From Eucalyptus grandis (lineage: Eukaryota; Streptophyta; Magnoliopsida; Myrtales; Myrtaceae), in contig NC_052615.1 of NCBI RefSeq assembly GCF_016545825.1, positions 36,853,516 to 36,917,515 on the forward strand: a DNA stretch of 64,000 nucleotides, read 5' to 3'. The translations under genes were made by a program, and so were the position numbers. Positions within the stretch are counted from its first letter, which is position 1. Every line of letters begins with the position of its first letter. Below are positions 1 to 12,137 of the stretch, piece by piece. The notes under the pieces are model-generated. The model was given only the letters and a program-made list of their open reading frames with translations. It searched no databases and was not told the DNA's origin.

Positions 1-197
1 ACTCCCCGAGGCATCCCGAGACACGGAGCATCATGACTCACCGCTATACAAGTGACGGAATCACATTAACTTTATTCAAGCCATAATATATGCATACTCT
101 CAAGCATAGCACACATATCTCAACTCAATTTAGTGCATTTGTCAAATAACCACATGTGGAATAACACACAGACATATTCTATTTATTAAAGTCTGGA

Positions 198-405
198 CAT
201 TCAAATGAGTACATTCTGAGTTTAGACATCGAGTAGGTTCTAGACATCAAAATCTAGTAAATCAAATGGATATGTTTTGGGTCTAAATATTGAGCAAGTT
301 CTGGACATCAATAACTGGTAAATCAAATGGATATATTTTGAGTCTAAGCATTGAGCAGGTTCTGGACATCAAAATCTGGTAAATCAAATGGGTACATTTT
401 GAGTC
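198..405. repeat. 61-bp minisatellite, about 3.4 copies
   Basis: The marker AAATCAAATGG recurs at 259, 320 and 381, an exact 61-bp spacing. Between the markers the sequence alternates TTCTGGACATC and TTTTGAGTCTA with scattered substitutions. It lies inside the putative minus-strand LTR. Confidence 0.8.
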
Positions 406-783
406 TGGGTGAACAAATACATTATGATCGTGAAGTCTGAACAATTAAAAGGGTAAATTTTTGGCTTGATAATAGCTCATAGAACAAAAGAACAGATCCA
501 ACAATGAACAAACTTATAAATGGATAGATTTAGCAATGGACAGAGTCAATAGATAAACGGATCCAATGAGAATTAGATTCAAATTCAATAAAGTCTGCCT
601 GAACCAATAAACAGACTATTCAACAAATAGATTCACAAGTTGGCAAATTCAGCAAGTGAATAGACTCACCAATGAATAGATTTGAGCAGACTCACAAATG
701 GACAAATTCTATCTTGGGAAATTCTAGTAGAAACAAGTGAAACAAATAGATTCTGACTGGTAGAATTCCAGTAGAATGAAGCA

Positions 784-1030
784 GAACAAACATGCAATAG
801 GTTATCAAGTCAATGATGGAAGAATGACCAAATTCTAATTACCCAGAATAAGGCAGAAAGAAACAGAACAAACATACAATGGGTTATCAAGTCAAGGATG
901 GTAGAATGCCCAGATTCTAACTACCCATAATGAGGTAGAAAGAAGTAGAACGAACATGAAATAAGTTACCAAGACAAAGATGGCAAAATGAGCAAATTCT
1001 GACTACCCAGAATCACATAGAACGAAATAG
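784..1030. repeat. 82-bp minisatellite, 3 copies
   Basis: GAACAAACAT (or GAACGAACAT) recurs at 784, 866 and 948, an exact 82-bp period. Each unit also carries GGTTATCAAGTCAA-like and AATTCTAACTACCC-like blocks. It differs from the 61-bp repeat upstream, though both lie in the same putative LTR. Confidence 0.75.
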
Positions 1031-2172
1031 AACGAACCAAGGCGAAGCAGAATGAACTTGCAAGAAATTATCAAGCCACTTAACAATCACCATACCCACA
1101 TCAAGACCTCACCTGTCACCCAACCAATTAAGATAGAAGTAATTAAGTATATTTAAGCTAACTTAACCCTAGAAATTTCATTTACCTCGAATGAATGCAA
1201 ACCACAAACCACCGACTGTCTTTACCACCTTAATTGCACTTGAGTACAAAACTCTCTAAATTCTTAGATTGAAAAGCAAAACTAACACATGCAGCTTCTA
1301 TTTGAGTTTTGAAAGAGACGAAAAATGGGTCTTTGACAAAGTAAAATGAGTTCTGTCAAATTTAATTAAGATAATTTGATTTCTTGCAATGCTAGGTGTA
1401 AATTTGCATATAAATCTTTAGCTTAATGTGGCAATGATGCAAAGCAAGGCCCTTCCACGTGGCCAAGGGGAATGCATGAAGAAAATGAGTCATCTTAGAA
1501 TAATTATCACTTAATTTAGATGTAGGAAGAATTTAGCCACAAAATCTTACTTTGTAAGACACATGGCCATGCAAAGCTTTGTTCAAAAACATTCGGCACT
1601 TCTAATTCTAACTAATAAATTTTTCAATGAAGAAAATGTAGTAAGCAGAACATACTCCTTCTTCTAGCACTATTAACATAAATTATTCAACAATATTATT
1701 ATCAATTAACTAAAACTTATGCGATTAATAACAATCATTAATTAGTAAGACTATAGTAATTTAAGTAATACCGTTCTATTATTAGTACACACATAATTTG
1801 GTTCACACATTGAACCCGAAACGATTTACATTCATGAAAATTACCGGCCTCATCCCATGAACGTTTACAATTCGATTAAAGTTTCCGTGTGCTCGTTTGA
1901 ATACTAAGACAAATAATACTTAGCTCAAAATCTAAGTATTATTATCATAACATGAATTTCTGAATATTACATAATTATAAATATGGAAATCCTGGATATC
2001 ACAAACATATTCAACCTAAACTAAGGCATGACAATTACCTCAAGGACTTATGTCGTGCACTACAACTTTATCATCAATTGTTGTTTTCCTCTAAATTATT
2101 CAATATCCTGTCCTCCTCATGGCTCTCATTAGAATTTGACATCGTCATTTCCTAGTGTTGCGACATTTCTTG

Positions 2173-4552
2173 TTATGGAGAATACAAGATGGGCTTCGGT
2201 GGCATTTGCAATGATTCCAAGCTTCCTCCCAACATTTCTACCACATTCCTAATTGGTGGTCTATCACATGGCCTAGTTTGAATGCACCACAAACTCACAA
2301 TGATAATCTTCATCGCCAGCACTTCCTCCTCCTTTGTCACATTCATCGGCAATTTGATATCTTTGCCGAGCTCTAAATTCCTATAAATCCATTCCGGAAA
2401 GTATTTTTCACTGCTGTTGGACATTTTGATGTCATGATTTTTTATGCATACCATATCAAGAACCAACATTCCGTAACTATAAACATCAGACTTGTGAGAG
2501 ACTCTCCCCAAGTTTTGACAAACAACTTCTGGTGCAATAAATCCGACCGTTCCTCTCATGCCAAGAGTTGATACAGCACTCTCTCGTCCATGACAAAGTT
2601 TAGCAAGGCCAAAATCCGAAATCTTGGGGTTAAACTCTCTATCGAGCAAGATGTTATGAGGTTTTATATCAAGATGCAAGATTCTGGTATTGCAGCCTTG
2701 GTGCAAATATTCTAGCCCATGAGCAATGCCAATTGCAATTTTATATATTATCTTCCATTCCAAGGAACTACTCATATTTAAAGCTTTTCCCGAATTTATG
2801 AACTTATCCAACGAACCATTAGGCATGTACTCAAATATTAGAGCTCTCTTCTTCCCTTCGTAACAAAAACCTAAGAGACTGACAACATTAATGTGAGAAG
2901 TTCTACTAATGCTCACAACTTCATTGATAAATTCTTTTGGGCTGCTTTTCAACTCTTTCAGAATTTTCACTGCCACAAAACAACCATCTCTAGTCTTTCC
3001 TTTATACACTGCACCAAATCCTCCTTGACCAACTTTCTCTGAAAATGATTTTGTCATTTTCTTCAAATCGGTATATCGGTATCTTCTCAGAACAAGAGAT
3101 CCAAGGATTCCTATCAGTTGCTCAACTTCGTGATCTTTCTTGTTCTTGAAGAGTAGAACCTTCCATGTGAAAATGATGGCAATTGCAAATATTGACACAC
3201 CAATAACAAGCACTCCACCTGTCATTTTCAATCCCTTAAAAGATATCAGCGATTTCCCAAAGCAAGAGATACAAATTCAATGATGTCAAAGAGATGTTTA
3301 CCTATGAGAAGTTTTCTCCAAATGTTGGATCCTGGAAAAGGAAAATCTATTATTTCCATGATTGACTACAATTACAAGAATCTGGTGAAATTGAGTATAT
3401 GCAGGCATTGCCCATGGCAAACACCCAGAGAGTGAAAACCTTGTCTGCGTTTTCAAATCATACTCAAGACATGAAGTCCTTTCTATGTAGGAAATCATTC
3501 GTAAACTATCCATAATGTGATACTAATCTATTTCGAGTAACTCCCTCTGCCTTCAATGGGATTGGAATGCCACATCCTTTTCCATGTACCTAAAAAAAGG
3601 GAGTTATCTGTCCTAATCTCGAGCTTTTTGAAAAAGCTTCTCTGCTATGGGGCTATTCCTTGACTAAAGTAAAAGGTGGAAGGGGGAAACAAGCATGCAT
3701 GATAAGAAAATATGTCAGTTTCAGATCAGCAATTCCGCAGCCTGTCATCCGATTCATTTGAACGAACAGAAAGTGGTCAACTGAAGTACCTGCAGTGGAT
3801 GTGGAACAAATTTGGTCACCACAAATACAAATAGGCTTCCCCTGATCAGAGTCAAACCCACACTCCCCACCAATCCCACCACACATCACGCACTGATCCT
3901 CGTACGGATTCGAGTAATTCACCGCAAAACCCTCCATCAGAGCCTCTCTGAGCGCCGACCGGTTTGCGGTGAGCATGATCACCGCGGATTGCAGAATTGG
4001 GACCGTGACGCTCACATTACACTTGCTCACGTTAAGAATCGGATCAGTTGCGACAGCACCGATCAAATAATAGTTGCTCGTCACGGTCCCACTGATCTCG
4101 CAATTGAACAGATTCTCGGGCTTGGCGATCATGGACGTCGAACAACCATAAAAGAAGGTCAAGTCTTGGTCGTCGCTAGCTAAGGTGAAGATGGTGGAGT
4201 TAAGAGTGGTGTTGGCGTACTGCTGCAGGCAGGTGTTGTTGTAGAGATCGGTTCTCGAGAGCGTGAGCGATTGGCCAGCCTGGTCGAGTGCGAGGACGCG
4301 GTAAGTGAGGAAGTCGACGGTGAGCTCCGGGGAGCCGTCGATGCAGCTGAGGCGGAACTCCGGCGGACCGCAGTGGGCGGGGCGGTCGCCGCCGGTGAAG
4401 GGGTAGGAGACGTTTACGAGGGGGCCGCAGCTGAAGACTCCGGTGCAGTTGAAGAGGGATTTGTCAGTGGGGGGAGACGACGCTGCCGCCGGGCAGAAGA
4501 GGAGGAGGGTGGCCGCCGTCGCCGCGAGGGGGAGGAGGAGGAGGCGGCGCAT
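2173..4552 (-). CDS. LRK10L-type receptor-like protein kinase, two exons (3790-4552 and 2173-3218)
   Basis: This is a single-pass receptor kinase, expected at the plasma membrane with a wall-facing domain. Exon 1 starts at ATG 4552 with a hydrophobic signal peptide rich in Leu and Ala. It continues into a cysteine-rich GUB_WAK_bind domain (FSCG, YPF, FRLSC) and a C-terminal WAK-associated part (CVMCGG, GGECGF). A donor after 3790 (GCAG/GTACTT, phase 1) matches an acceptor ending at 3219 (GACAG/GTGG). This gives a 602-residue protein. Exon 2 has a membrane segment (GVLVIGVSIFAIAIIF), a glycine loop GQGGFG, catalytic lysine in VAVK, HLDIKPHN in place of HRD (a non-RD kinase), DFG and APE. All kinase landmarks are present and no frameshift is seen. 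Arrangement and motifs fit the LRK10-like/PR5K-related family, implicated in pathogen and stress signalling; the ligand is unknown. The acceptor has a weak pyrimidine tract, so a small extra exon is possible. Confidence 0.85.
3219..3789 (-). other. Intron of the receptor kinase gene
   Basis: The 571-bp intron is inferred from GT at 3789-3788 and AG at 3220-3219 on the minus strand. Joining here keeps phase 1 and fuses the cysteine-rich domain directly to the membrane segment. Short reading frames inside it (for example 3298-3513) show no recognisable domain. Confidence 0.65.
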
Positions 4553-5602
4553 TGGTGGGTGTGTGGTGGAGAGTGAGGGTGGATGTGAGAAAATAGTGTT
4601 GACTGGACCAGTGAGGAGTTGTTTGACTAATAGGTGATGAGAGCGAGAATGAGCCGAGAAAGAATAGTAGCTGAGGACAAAGCTCAGTAGCTAGATTGGT
4701 GAGTACCAACCACTGGGGTTTTACTCCATTAACTACCCTTTTCACATGAAGAGGGAGATTGGGGTTCAGACGTGAGTTTCAGTCTTTCATGCTCAGTAAG
4801 AAGATGGCAAAAATATAAGAATAGGAGTAAGAATAGAAACAATAAATTTAGCGAAAGGAAAAAAGAAAAAAAGAAAAAAAGATTGGTGAGTACCGGGGAT
4901 GGCTAGAGTTTTCACTCTCACTAAAGAGTTCCAACAAGCTTTTCTGGGAAAGTGACACTGCAACAGGCTTTTAAAAGAACCGATTCCCGAGCATGATGAT
5001 TAAAGCCCTACTTCCAATAACTTGTGGTAGAAAGAGCTTGCTCTGTTAGCTCTCTTCACGTCCCCAATTCATCTTTCTTATCCAACCACTCAAGAAGAGT
5101 TTGTAGAGAGAACTTATTATCGAAAGGAGGTTGTGTAAAGCTAAAATAAGCACGTTCTGAATTGGATCGATTATCTGAAGGAAATGCTAAATCAAATGTT
5201 GTATAGTGCAATACTGGCGGAATTACAAATATATACAAAATAGTCCCTTAATTTTAAATTACGAATTTAATAGATTATGGACTACTTTGGGACATATAGT
5301 AAATTTAAAAGGGAATTAAAAACATATAGTATTTTTACAAGGGGATTTAAAAAACTGAGAGTGCGCCGCCACCCACCAGGGTATGCTTTTCTAACTTTCT
5401 AAAGTACTAGTCTTCGACAGACCGAAAAAAAGTGCTAGTCTTCAACGAAAAGGAAAAAAAAAGGTCCCAGTCAAAATGAAAAGGAGTAATTGGAAAAGTT
5501 GGATTTTAAATTCGAAAGAAGGTGACTTAGGGTTGTCAGCATGGGGACGTTTTACTTTCACAAAATACTTAGATGTAGAGAGCCACTCTTTTGTCACCAA
5601 TT
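4553..5602. other. Upstream region of the kinase gene; no gene seen
   Basis: About 1 kb between the kinase start codon and the first Tat LTR. It contains A-rich runs (4857-4882) and AT-rich spacer. The kinase promoter should lie in its left part, but I could not fix a TATA box. No element termini were identified. Confidence 0.5.
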
Positions 5603-5898
5603 GTTGGCGCCCAAATTAGTTTACTGGGCTTCAGAAGCCGAGGAGAGTAAAGCAGGTCTAATACAGGGAATCCACGGAGAGTGGGCCAAGATGCCAACAC
5701 TCAACAAGTAGGGATCTCGAACAATGCTACAAGGAACTTGCCGAAACCGACAACATAAGAATGGAAGCGATTACAAGAGCCAATACCAGCGGAAATATCA
5801 GCTAGGCAAGGCAGTTACCAATAAAGAGCCGAGGCTTCTAAAACATTGTAGATATCGAAATGGTAATCGTAAAAAGGCAGTTACCTGTGGATTACCAC

Positions 5899-5906
5899 TA
5901 TAAATA
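5899..5906 (+). promoter_or_regulatory. LTR TATA box
   Basis: TATAAATA sits about 300 bp into the Tat-A LTR, in the region shared with the Tat-B LTR (TATAAATA on the minus strand near 11815). It is the probable core promoter of these elements. Confidence 0.5.
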
Positions 5907-6076
5907 GCCGAAGATGCATTAATGTATGGACCTTTTGCCAAATTGACAATCGATCATTTGTTTCAATTGTTATCTTTCCTTTTATCGCACTTTTACATTC
6001 AATTGCACCTTTACTTTTCTCCTATTTTTCCTGCATTTTACTTTTGCCTGTACTTTAGACAAGTTGCTTCCTTTTC

Positions 6077-6302
6077 GGGAAAAGTGCCAAAAAAAGTCAT
6101 AAACCTTTTGCATTTGTGCCAATTTAGTCCTAAACCTTTTTTCGGTGCCAATTCAGTCATAAACATTTTTAAATTGTGCCAATTCAGTTCTTTCCGACAA
6201 TTTTGACCGGATTTTGCTGACTGGACACCGGCCACCGACGTGGCTCGATCGGCGCCGACGTTGACAACTTTTAATAATATTTTAATATATTTTTAAAAAT
6301 AT

Positions 6303-6333
<31 letters not shown>

Positions 6334-7075
6334 GTCTTTTTCCTCCGGCCCGGTCGCCGGACCCGGCGACCGGCCGAGGCGATCGGCGAGGGTGAGGGCC
6401 GGCGAGGCTCGACCTCGCCAGATCCGGCGAGGCGAGCCTCGCCCATTGCCGCCTCACCGGATCCGGCCATGGGCAATGGGCGAGGCTCGCCTCGCCGGAT
6501 CCGGGCAAGGTCGAGCCTCGCCGGCCCTCGCCCGCCTCGCCGAGATCGGGCCATGGGCGAGGCTCGCCCTCGCCGGCCTCGCCGGATCTAGCGAGGCGAG
6601 CCTCGCCCATGGCCGGCGAGGGCCGGTGAGGCTCGACCTCGCCAGATCCGGTGAGGGCGAGCCTCGCCCATGGCGGCCTCGCCGAGATCAGCCATGGGCG
6701 AGGCTCACCCTTGCCAACCTCGCCGGATTTGGCGAGGCTCGCCCGCCCGCCGGTGGTCGCTTACGGCCAGTCACCGAGACCTCGGCGACCGGCTGGAGGA
6801 AAAAAAAATAAAAAATAAAAATAATTAAAAGTATTTAAAAAATAGTTTAAAAATAAAATAAAAAATATTAAATATATTATTAAAAGTTGTCCACATCGGG
6901 GCCGATCATGCCACGTCAGCCGACCGGTGTCCAATCAGCAAAATCCGGCTAAATTGGCCGGAAAGGACTAAATTGGCACAACTTAAAAATGTTTAGGACT
7001 GAATCGGCCCCAAAAAAAGATTTATGACTAAATTGGCGCAAAGGCAAGGTTTATGACTTTTTTGGCACTTTTCCC
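6077..7075. mobile_element. Non-autonomous MULE-like element, 999 bp, with 10-bp TSD
   Basis: The ends are GGGAAAAGTGCC and its exact reverse complement, with inverted homology continuing for over 100 bp (AAGTCATAAACC, then a repeated CCAATTYAGTC motif). CTTCCTTTTC flanks it directly at 6067-6076 and 7076-7085. A 9-10-bp TSD with long TIRs is characteristic of Mutator-like elements. The Tat-B LTR lacks it, giving an empty site. The core (6340-6790) is extremely GC-rich and made of palindromic GGCGAGGCTCGCC-like blocks. No transposase is encoded. A shorter relative lies at 60202-60621. Confidence 0.9.
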
Positions 7076-7181
7076 CTTCCTTTTCGGAGCGACATAGAAC
7101 TCATTTCAAAAAATAAAGCCCAAGGCCTACCTCTTCGGTGAAAGATTTTATCGAGAGAACTTTCCTCAGCGAACATCTTTT

Positions 7182-7200
7182 TGGCACACCCGATGAGACC
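7182..7200 (+). other. Primer-binding-site-like sequence of Tat-A
   Basis: TGGCACACCCGATGAGACC follows the inferred LTR end after a short T-rich spacer. It resembles the sequence after many Tat-lineage LTRs and starts with TGG as expected for pairing with a tRNA CCA end. The tRNA species was not determined. Confidence 0.45.
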
Positions 7201-7386
7201 ATTGTGTTCCGCTCTTAGGAGATGTTGATGGCAAAAATAAGGAATTGGGAGAGTCGCTCCTCTGCCGGCGAGGATAATTCGTCCACAGCATGTTGGAAAA
7301 AGAACTATTCCTTCCGATGTCTCTAGTCAAAATGCAGACTTGATGGCATCAATACAAGTGATCATTCTGGAGACATTTCATGAGAA

Positions 7387-10160
7387 TTGTCTGAAGACCA
7401 GAGAAGAGAGTTGGCGCTGAATTCAACGATGATGGCCACCATGAGAAGGATGTTTGAAGAGCAACAAAATGATCTAGCCAATCATATGGCTAGTCATTTA
7501 TTTAACATCTTGACTCCTTTGTTAATCAATTTGGTTACCGATCTGACTTCAAGAATGGGAGTGCCGAATCAAGCGAATGTGACTAATAGCGGTCACACTA
7601 GTGCAATTCCACAACCCATACAAGTTCCGGCCCAACCTGTTATTAGCGGTTCGAGTCCCGTGTCGCTGGTTAGGATTTTACAAAGGGCTGATAGTGTGAA
7701 AGACCAAATTCAGATCAATCAGGGAGAACGAACGAGTTGGAGTGCCCGAAATATTACCCCCGTCTACATCGGTGCTAGAAGTCTATAATGGCATGAATCC
7801 AACAAGGGTGATTGGAGACACTTCAAACCCAGGAAATGAGGCCTAGACAGGTGTCCCATAGTCAATGCTTCCTGATGTTAATTATCCAAAGGCAGTAATG
7901 CAGTGCTACGTCTGGGGGTAGTGGATAGTCGGATCGATCCCTATGCCGATTGGTGGGTATCAACCTTATAGTCCACAAGAGGGACCAAGAAATTTTGCTA
8001 TTTGACCTCCTTCACTGCCCAGGGTATAGATGAATCAAAGGAATCGGGCGGCGGATCTCGTGAGGGATCAGAGGATGATAAAATAGGCTGCTGCTTAGTC
8101 ATGTAGAAAATGGGGTTGGATTGAGGCGTCCCGAGACCTGTGTATCGCAAACCGTACCCAAATTGGATTGATAACATCCCAGATTCCAAGGGACACAAAA
8201 TTCCTGAGTTTACTCTATTTACTGGGGAATATGATTAGTCAACGGTGGAACATATTAGCCGATTCATGGCTCAATGCGGTGATGTTAATAATGATGGGAG
8301 AATAAAGCTACATATGTTCCCTTTATCACTGTCAAAGATGGCATTCACTTGGTATACTGGTCTTCCTGCAAATTCAGTACAGACTTGGGAAGAAATGGAG
8401 AATAAATTCCACACCCAAATTTATCGTCCAATTCCTGAAGTGACATTATTGGATCTAGCCACCTTCAAATAATTTACTAATGAGATGGTTGGTCAATTTG
8501 TTGTCCGATTTAAAAAGATGAGAAACCAGTATTTGTTTTTTCTTCTGGAAAAGGAAGTTGCCGAGATGGATAAAAACGTTTTAAAATTCACGAACGTTTG
8601 GCCAGGCAGAAATTTATAGATTTATTTTCGATAAGTGCTGCAACAACTCACCAAGAGAACCTCTGGAAAGAGAAGGATAAGAAGCCCTATTGGGATTACA
8701 AACATAACGTGGTAATGTATGATCTCGAGGAAGATTCAGAAGAAGATTAACTCATGATGATGCTGCCAAGATTGCAATAGCAAAGATGACTATAGATAAA
8801 CCATACGTCTGCCAAGCTTTGAAACTCGCTAGAGTAAAGGAGTCAGTAATGCTTAGGGCCAAAGATACGCAGAGGTATTCCTTCAATATTACCAAGTTAG
8901 ACAAAATCTTCTATCACTTGGTACATGATGGAGTGATAAGATTAATAGAAGGCCACGTCATCCCAAGTAAGGAAGAAATTGGCGATAAAAGGTATTGTAA
9001 ATGACACCACTCTTGGAGACATAGTACCAATCATTGCAATGTTTTTAGGAAGGCTGTTCAAGAAGCAATCCGCTAGGGTAAGATTAAATTTATCAAAAGA
9101 GGGGATAGAAGAATGGAAATTGACTTGGACCCTTTTCCTCAAATGATTAGAATGGTGTCGGTAGCTCTTAGAGGACATACAAACCGAAGGACTTTATGTC
9201 AAAGGTGTTGAAGAGAAATCATGCATAAGTATTTCTTGAACATTGATGATTATCTTGTAGTACCAAGATATCACTATGATTGGGAAAGAAATTCGATAAG
9301 GCCCAGAAACACGAACTATGATCAACAATATCGCCAACCTCTCCATTACTATGCACCTTCCCGCAATTATTTCAATCGTACACAACGAGTGGTTGAAGAT
9401 ACAAAAAAATCCAAGATTTGGAGGGAGATATTTTAATGAAAATAGTTTCTAAGAATAGACTCTCAAAAGTGTTATGGCGCCACGAAGGAAGTGGGCAAGC
9501 AAGGTAATGTTCATGCTACTTTATGAAGAAGAGCATCCTAACATTGGAACTTTGGGAGAACCGAGCCGTAAATTCGATTATTACGTCCGGTACTCAAGGA
9601 CTCCTAAGCCAAAACAAAAGTCACCCTAGGTGATACCGTCAAGATGGGGCTCGAAATTTGAGTATGAAGATGAATTTCCGCCTTTAACAGTTAGTGTCAA
9701 AAGCCTCCTAGAACAATTAAAGTGCCACACAATCCTCCTCAAGGGCAATGGTTTGTAGGGAAGGAAATCCTAAATAGTCTGCAAGAAACTCAACCTTCTG
9801 AGCAAAAACCAATATCGAGAACTCGAAGAATGAGAATGCAACAAAAGAAAAATCTACAGGAATTACATATGCAAGCTGGCACTCTGGTAAGACCCAAAAG
9901 TAAACGTCATGGTGAAACGATAGGCTTAGACGGGTAAGACATGAAGGAGATTCTTTTGAGTTGGATGGAAATTATAGTAGCTGCTAGGAATGTGATATCA
10001 TAGAAAGAAAGAGCCTTTCATGAAAACAAAAAGAAGAAAGAATTGAGAGGAAAATGGACAAAGTAAAGAGCAAGTTTGATAAGGAGAGATCCAACTCTAG
10101 TTCTTCAGCTAGCTCAAATATGGTACAAGTGAGACTTCCTCCTGAATTCAAAACTTCTGC
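7387..10160 (+). pseudogene. Tat-A gag polyprotein, broken
   Basis: Gag would form the cytoplasmic virus-like particle. The N-terminal part (about 7387-7790) is a Gln/Asn-rich stretch beginning SEDQRRELALN. The conserved Retrotrans_gag core is at about 8170-8560: FTWYTGLPANSVQTW, then EEMENKFHTQIYRP and FVVRFKKMRNQY. A CHHC-type zinc motif at about 8998-9050 (YCK, HHSW, STNHC in one frame after a stop) matches the gag end of this lineage. Stops (for example at 8235 and 8470) and frameshifts break it into pieces. The stretch 9200-10160 is lower-complexity gag-to-protease linker that I can match only loosely. Confidence 0.75.
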
Positions 10161-10229
10161 CATAAGAGTCATTCCGACGGTAAAAGAAACCTTTGAATTG
10201 GTAGAGATAGTCAGGGTAGAATTTTAGTT

Positions 10230-10800
10230 CACTAATGAGGAAGTTGTAGAGTTTGATAAACTTCCGGTTCATAAGACAAAGCACTTAAAAGCTCTCATGG
10301 TGGTAGGTAAGATTGAAGGACGTCATGTCAATAGGATATCAGTTGATGCAGGAGCTACTTTGAATCTTACTACTTATACTTTTAGAAGATCAGTAGAGAC
10401 AAGGAAGAAATAATCCCTACCAATGTGACACTCTCGGACTTTACGGGGAATATATGCGATGCCAAGGGGGCAATTGTAATTGATCTCACAATTGGGTTGC
10501 ATACTACAAAAATCACATTTTTCATAATAGATGCCAACATATCTTACAATTAGTTGTTGAGAAGGGATTGGATACACAACAACCAATACATACCTTCATC
10601 GTTACACCAAACTCTAGTATTTTGGAATGAAGATAAGGTGGAGTATGTAAGAGCAAATCATGAGTCGAGCATTACTTGGGCTGATATAGTTCGAATGGAT
10701 GCTCCCGAAGATGATACGATATCCATGATAGAACCACCCTGCACGGATGTCAATAAGCTTACCTACAATCGCTTTACTAAAATGGGGTTTGAGTAGTTCC
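10230..10800 (+). pseudogene. Tat-A retropepsin-like aspartic protease, broken
   Basis: Reading across two frames, the segment has HLKALMVVGKIEGRHVNR and then SVDAGATLNLTTY, the equivalent of the D-[TS]-G-A active-site region (here DAGA, so the canonical small residue is altered). Further on is LLRRDWIHNNQ, matching the conserved LGRDWIH block of Tat proteases. A frameshift at about 10380 and a stop at about 10551 disrupt it. It sits between gag and RT as expected. The family would cut the Gag-Pol polyprotein. Confidence 0.7.
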
Positions 10801-10979
10801 TAAAGGAGAGTGAGCTGGCCAAGGAGAAATTTGATGTTCTACATGGAATGAAACAGCTTATTACAAGAACTAGATGAGCGGTTCTCCTACTACCTTGCAA
10901 AGGATACTGAGAACTCTTTGAGATTTGCTGATTGCATAGGAGATTTTAAGGAGTCTCCACTCAAGGAGGACGGGAAACA

Positions 10980-11655
10980 GTTGAATCTGAATATCCGCTC
11001 ATAGAAATTGACATAAGCAATGATGAAGTAAAGCAACCTATCTTTGTAAGTGCATTGCTGAGTGATGAATTCCGAAATTATTTAGTGGAAGTCTTGTGGA
11101 AACATATAGATTATTTCGCATGGGACTACCATGAAATGCCGGGATTAAGTAAAGATGTGGTTGGACACCGTCTTCCAATAAAACCAGATTGGAAACCTCA
11201 TAAGCAACCACCAAGGAGATTTGCTCTTGAAGTCAATGGAAAATAAAAGAAGAAATAGAGAGGCTATTAAAAGCTGGTTTCATCGAGATGAGCCAAAATT
11301 CTTCTTTTGACTATGATTGGGCCCTACAGTGGTATAGTAGATGAACCAAATGTACTACCTCTCTTCTCTGTCCTGAACCCTCACTTTCTTTTCTATTTAT
11401 ATTATATATCGACCAATCCAAAATCGTTGCTTGATATGTTGAATGGTTATTTAACATAGTCTCAATCAAGAAGAAAAATGGGAAGTTGCGAGTTTGCAAC
11501 GACTTCAGAAATTTAAATGCTACAACTCTAAAAAATGAATTTCAAATGCTAGTTGCCGATATGTTAGTAGATTCCGTAGCTAGAAATGAAATGTTGTCAT
11601 TGATGGATGGCTATTTGGGGTATAATCAAATTTTCGTTACCTCTAGAAAAGAAAC
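10980..11655 (+). pseudogene. Tat-A reverse transcriptase, N-terminal half
   Basis: The stretch 11055-11246 carries the pre-RT motif FAWDYHEMPGL and the HRLPIKPDWKPHKQPPRRF segment. The stretch 11470-11655 carries LRVCNDFRNLNATT, VADMLVD and MDGYLGYNQIF, RT blocks 1-3. About 150 bp of unrelated AT-rich sequence (about 11310-11458) separates the two and looks like a small insertion. The frame stops abruptly after YNQIF where the Tat-B insertion begins. RT would copy element RNA into DNA; this copy cannot. Confidence 0.8.
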
Positions 11656-12119
11656 AATTAATATAAACTACAAGCAAAAGTAAAATGTAAGAAAAAATGA
11701 GAAAAGTAAAGGTGCGATCGAATGTAAAGACACGATAAAATGAAAGATAACAGTAGAAACAAATAATTGATTGTCGATTTGACAAAAGGTCCATACAGTG
11801 ATGCCTCTTCAAGTATTTATAATTGTAATCCACAAGTAATTGCGTTTTTGCCGTTACTATTTCGATATATACAATGTTTTGGAAGCCTCGACTCCTTATC
11901 GGTAACTGCCCTGCCTTACTAATATTTCCACTAGTATAGACTCCTGTAACCACTTCCATTCTTATCTCGTCGATTTTGACAATCCCCAGTTGCACTGTTC
12001 AAGATCCCTACTCATCGACAGTTGGCATCTTGGCCCATTCTCCATGGACTCTCGTGTATTAGGGCCTACTTTACTCTCTTTGGCTTCTGAAGCCTAGTAA
12101 GCTAATTTAAATGCAAACA
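11656..12119 (-). mobile_element. 3' LTR of Tat-B (end truncated)
   Basis: Read on the minus strand from 12119 it starts TGTTTGCATTTAAATTAG, homologous to the Tat-A LTR start, and stays alignable down to about 11656. It has no MULE insertion, so it is the empty-site reference for 6077-7075. Relative to Tat-A it stops about 90 bp early. A TATAAATA box on the minus strand lies near 11815. Confidence 0.75.
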
Positions 12120-12137
12120 AATGCCCCTTAGAAAGAA
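12120..12137 (-). other. Polypurine tract of Tat-B
   Basis: On the minus strand, CTTTCTAAGGGGCATT directly precedes the TG of the LTR. AAGGGG(G)CATT next to TGTT is the usual plus-strand priming site in this lineage. It identifies the adjacent LTR as the 3' one, with the internal region to its right. Confidence 0.6.

Larger units (their letters stand above)
1..2003 (-). mobile_element. Partial LTR, minus strand (chromovirus-like), continuing beyond the window start
   Basis: Read on the minus strand, the stretch begins at 2003 with TGTGATATCC, a typical plant Ty3/gypsy LTR start. Near its far end it has a polyadenylation-like GAATAAAG (about 75-85) followed by a GC-richer tail, as expected at the R/U5 border. 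No coding sequence is visible. It holds two minisatellites. The other LTR end and any internal region would lie left of the window, so I cannot tell a solo LTR from a full element. It ends about 170 bp past the kinase stop codon. The LTR call rests on the terminus and layout only. Confidence 0.4.
5603..7175 (+). mobile_element. 5' LTR of Tat-A (about 564 bp once the MULE insertion is discounted)
   Basis: It begins TGTTGGCGCCCAAATTAG at 5603 and is inferred to end at ...GAACA (7175), shortly before a PBS-like TGGCACACCC. It aligns over most of its length with the oppositely oriented Tat-B LTR (11656-12119), for example TTACTGGGCTTCAGAAGCC against TTACTAGGCTTCAGAAGCC. A TATA box, TATAAATA, lies at 5899-5906. 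A MULE with its own TSD interrupts it at 6077-7085. The 3' boundary is approximate. Confidence 0.75.

Noticed and set aside
3298..3513. Extra exon of the receptor kinase
   Set aside because: The 71-codon frame shows no WAK-associated or membrane motif, and direct joining of the two flanking exons keeps phase and gives a normal family length.
4271..4745. Plus-strand and alternative minus-strand frames over the kinase start
   Set aside because: They are shadows of exon 1 of the receptor kinase in other frames, Arg/Glu-rich and without domains.
6282..6811. Several long overlapping frames on both strands (up to about 160 codons)
   Set aside because: They lie in the GC-rich palindromic core of a MULE; stop codons are rare there by composition.
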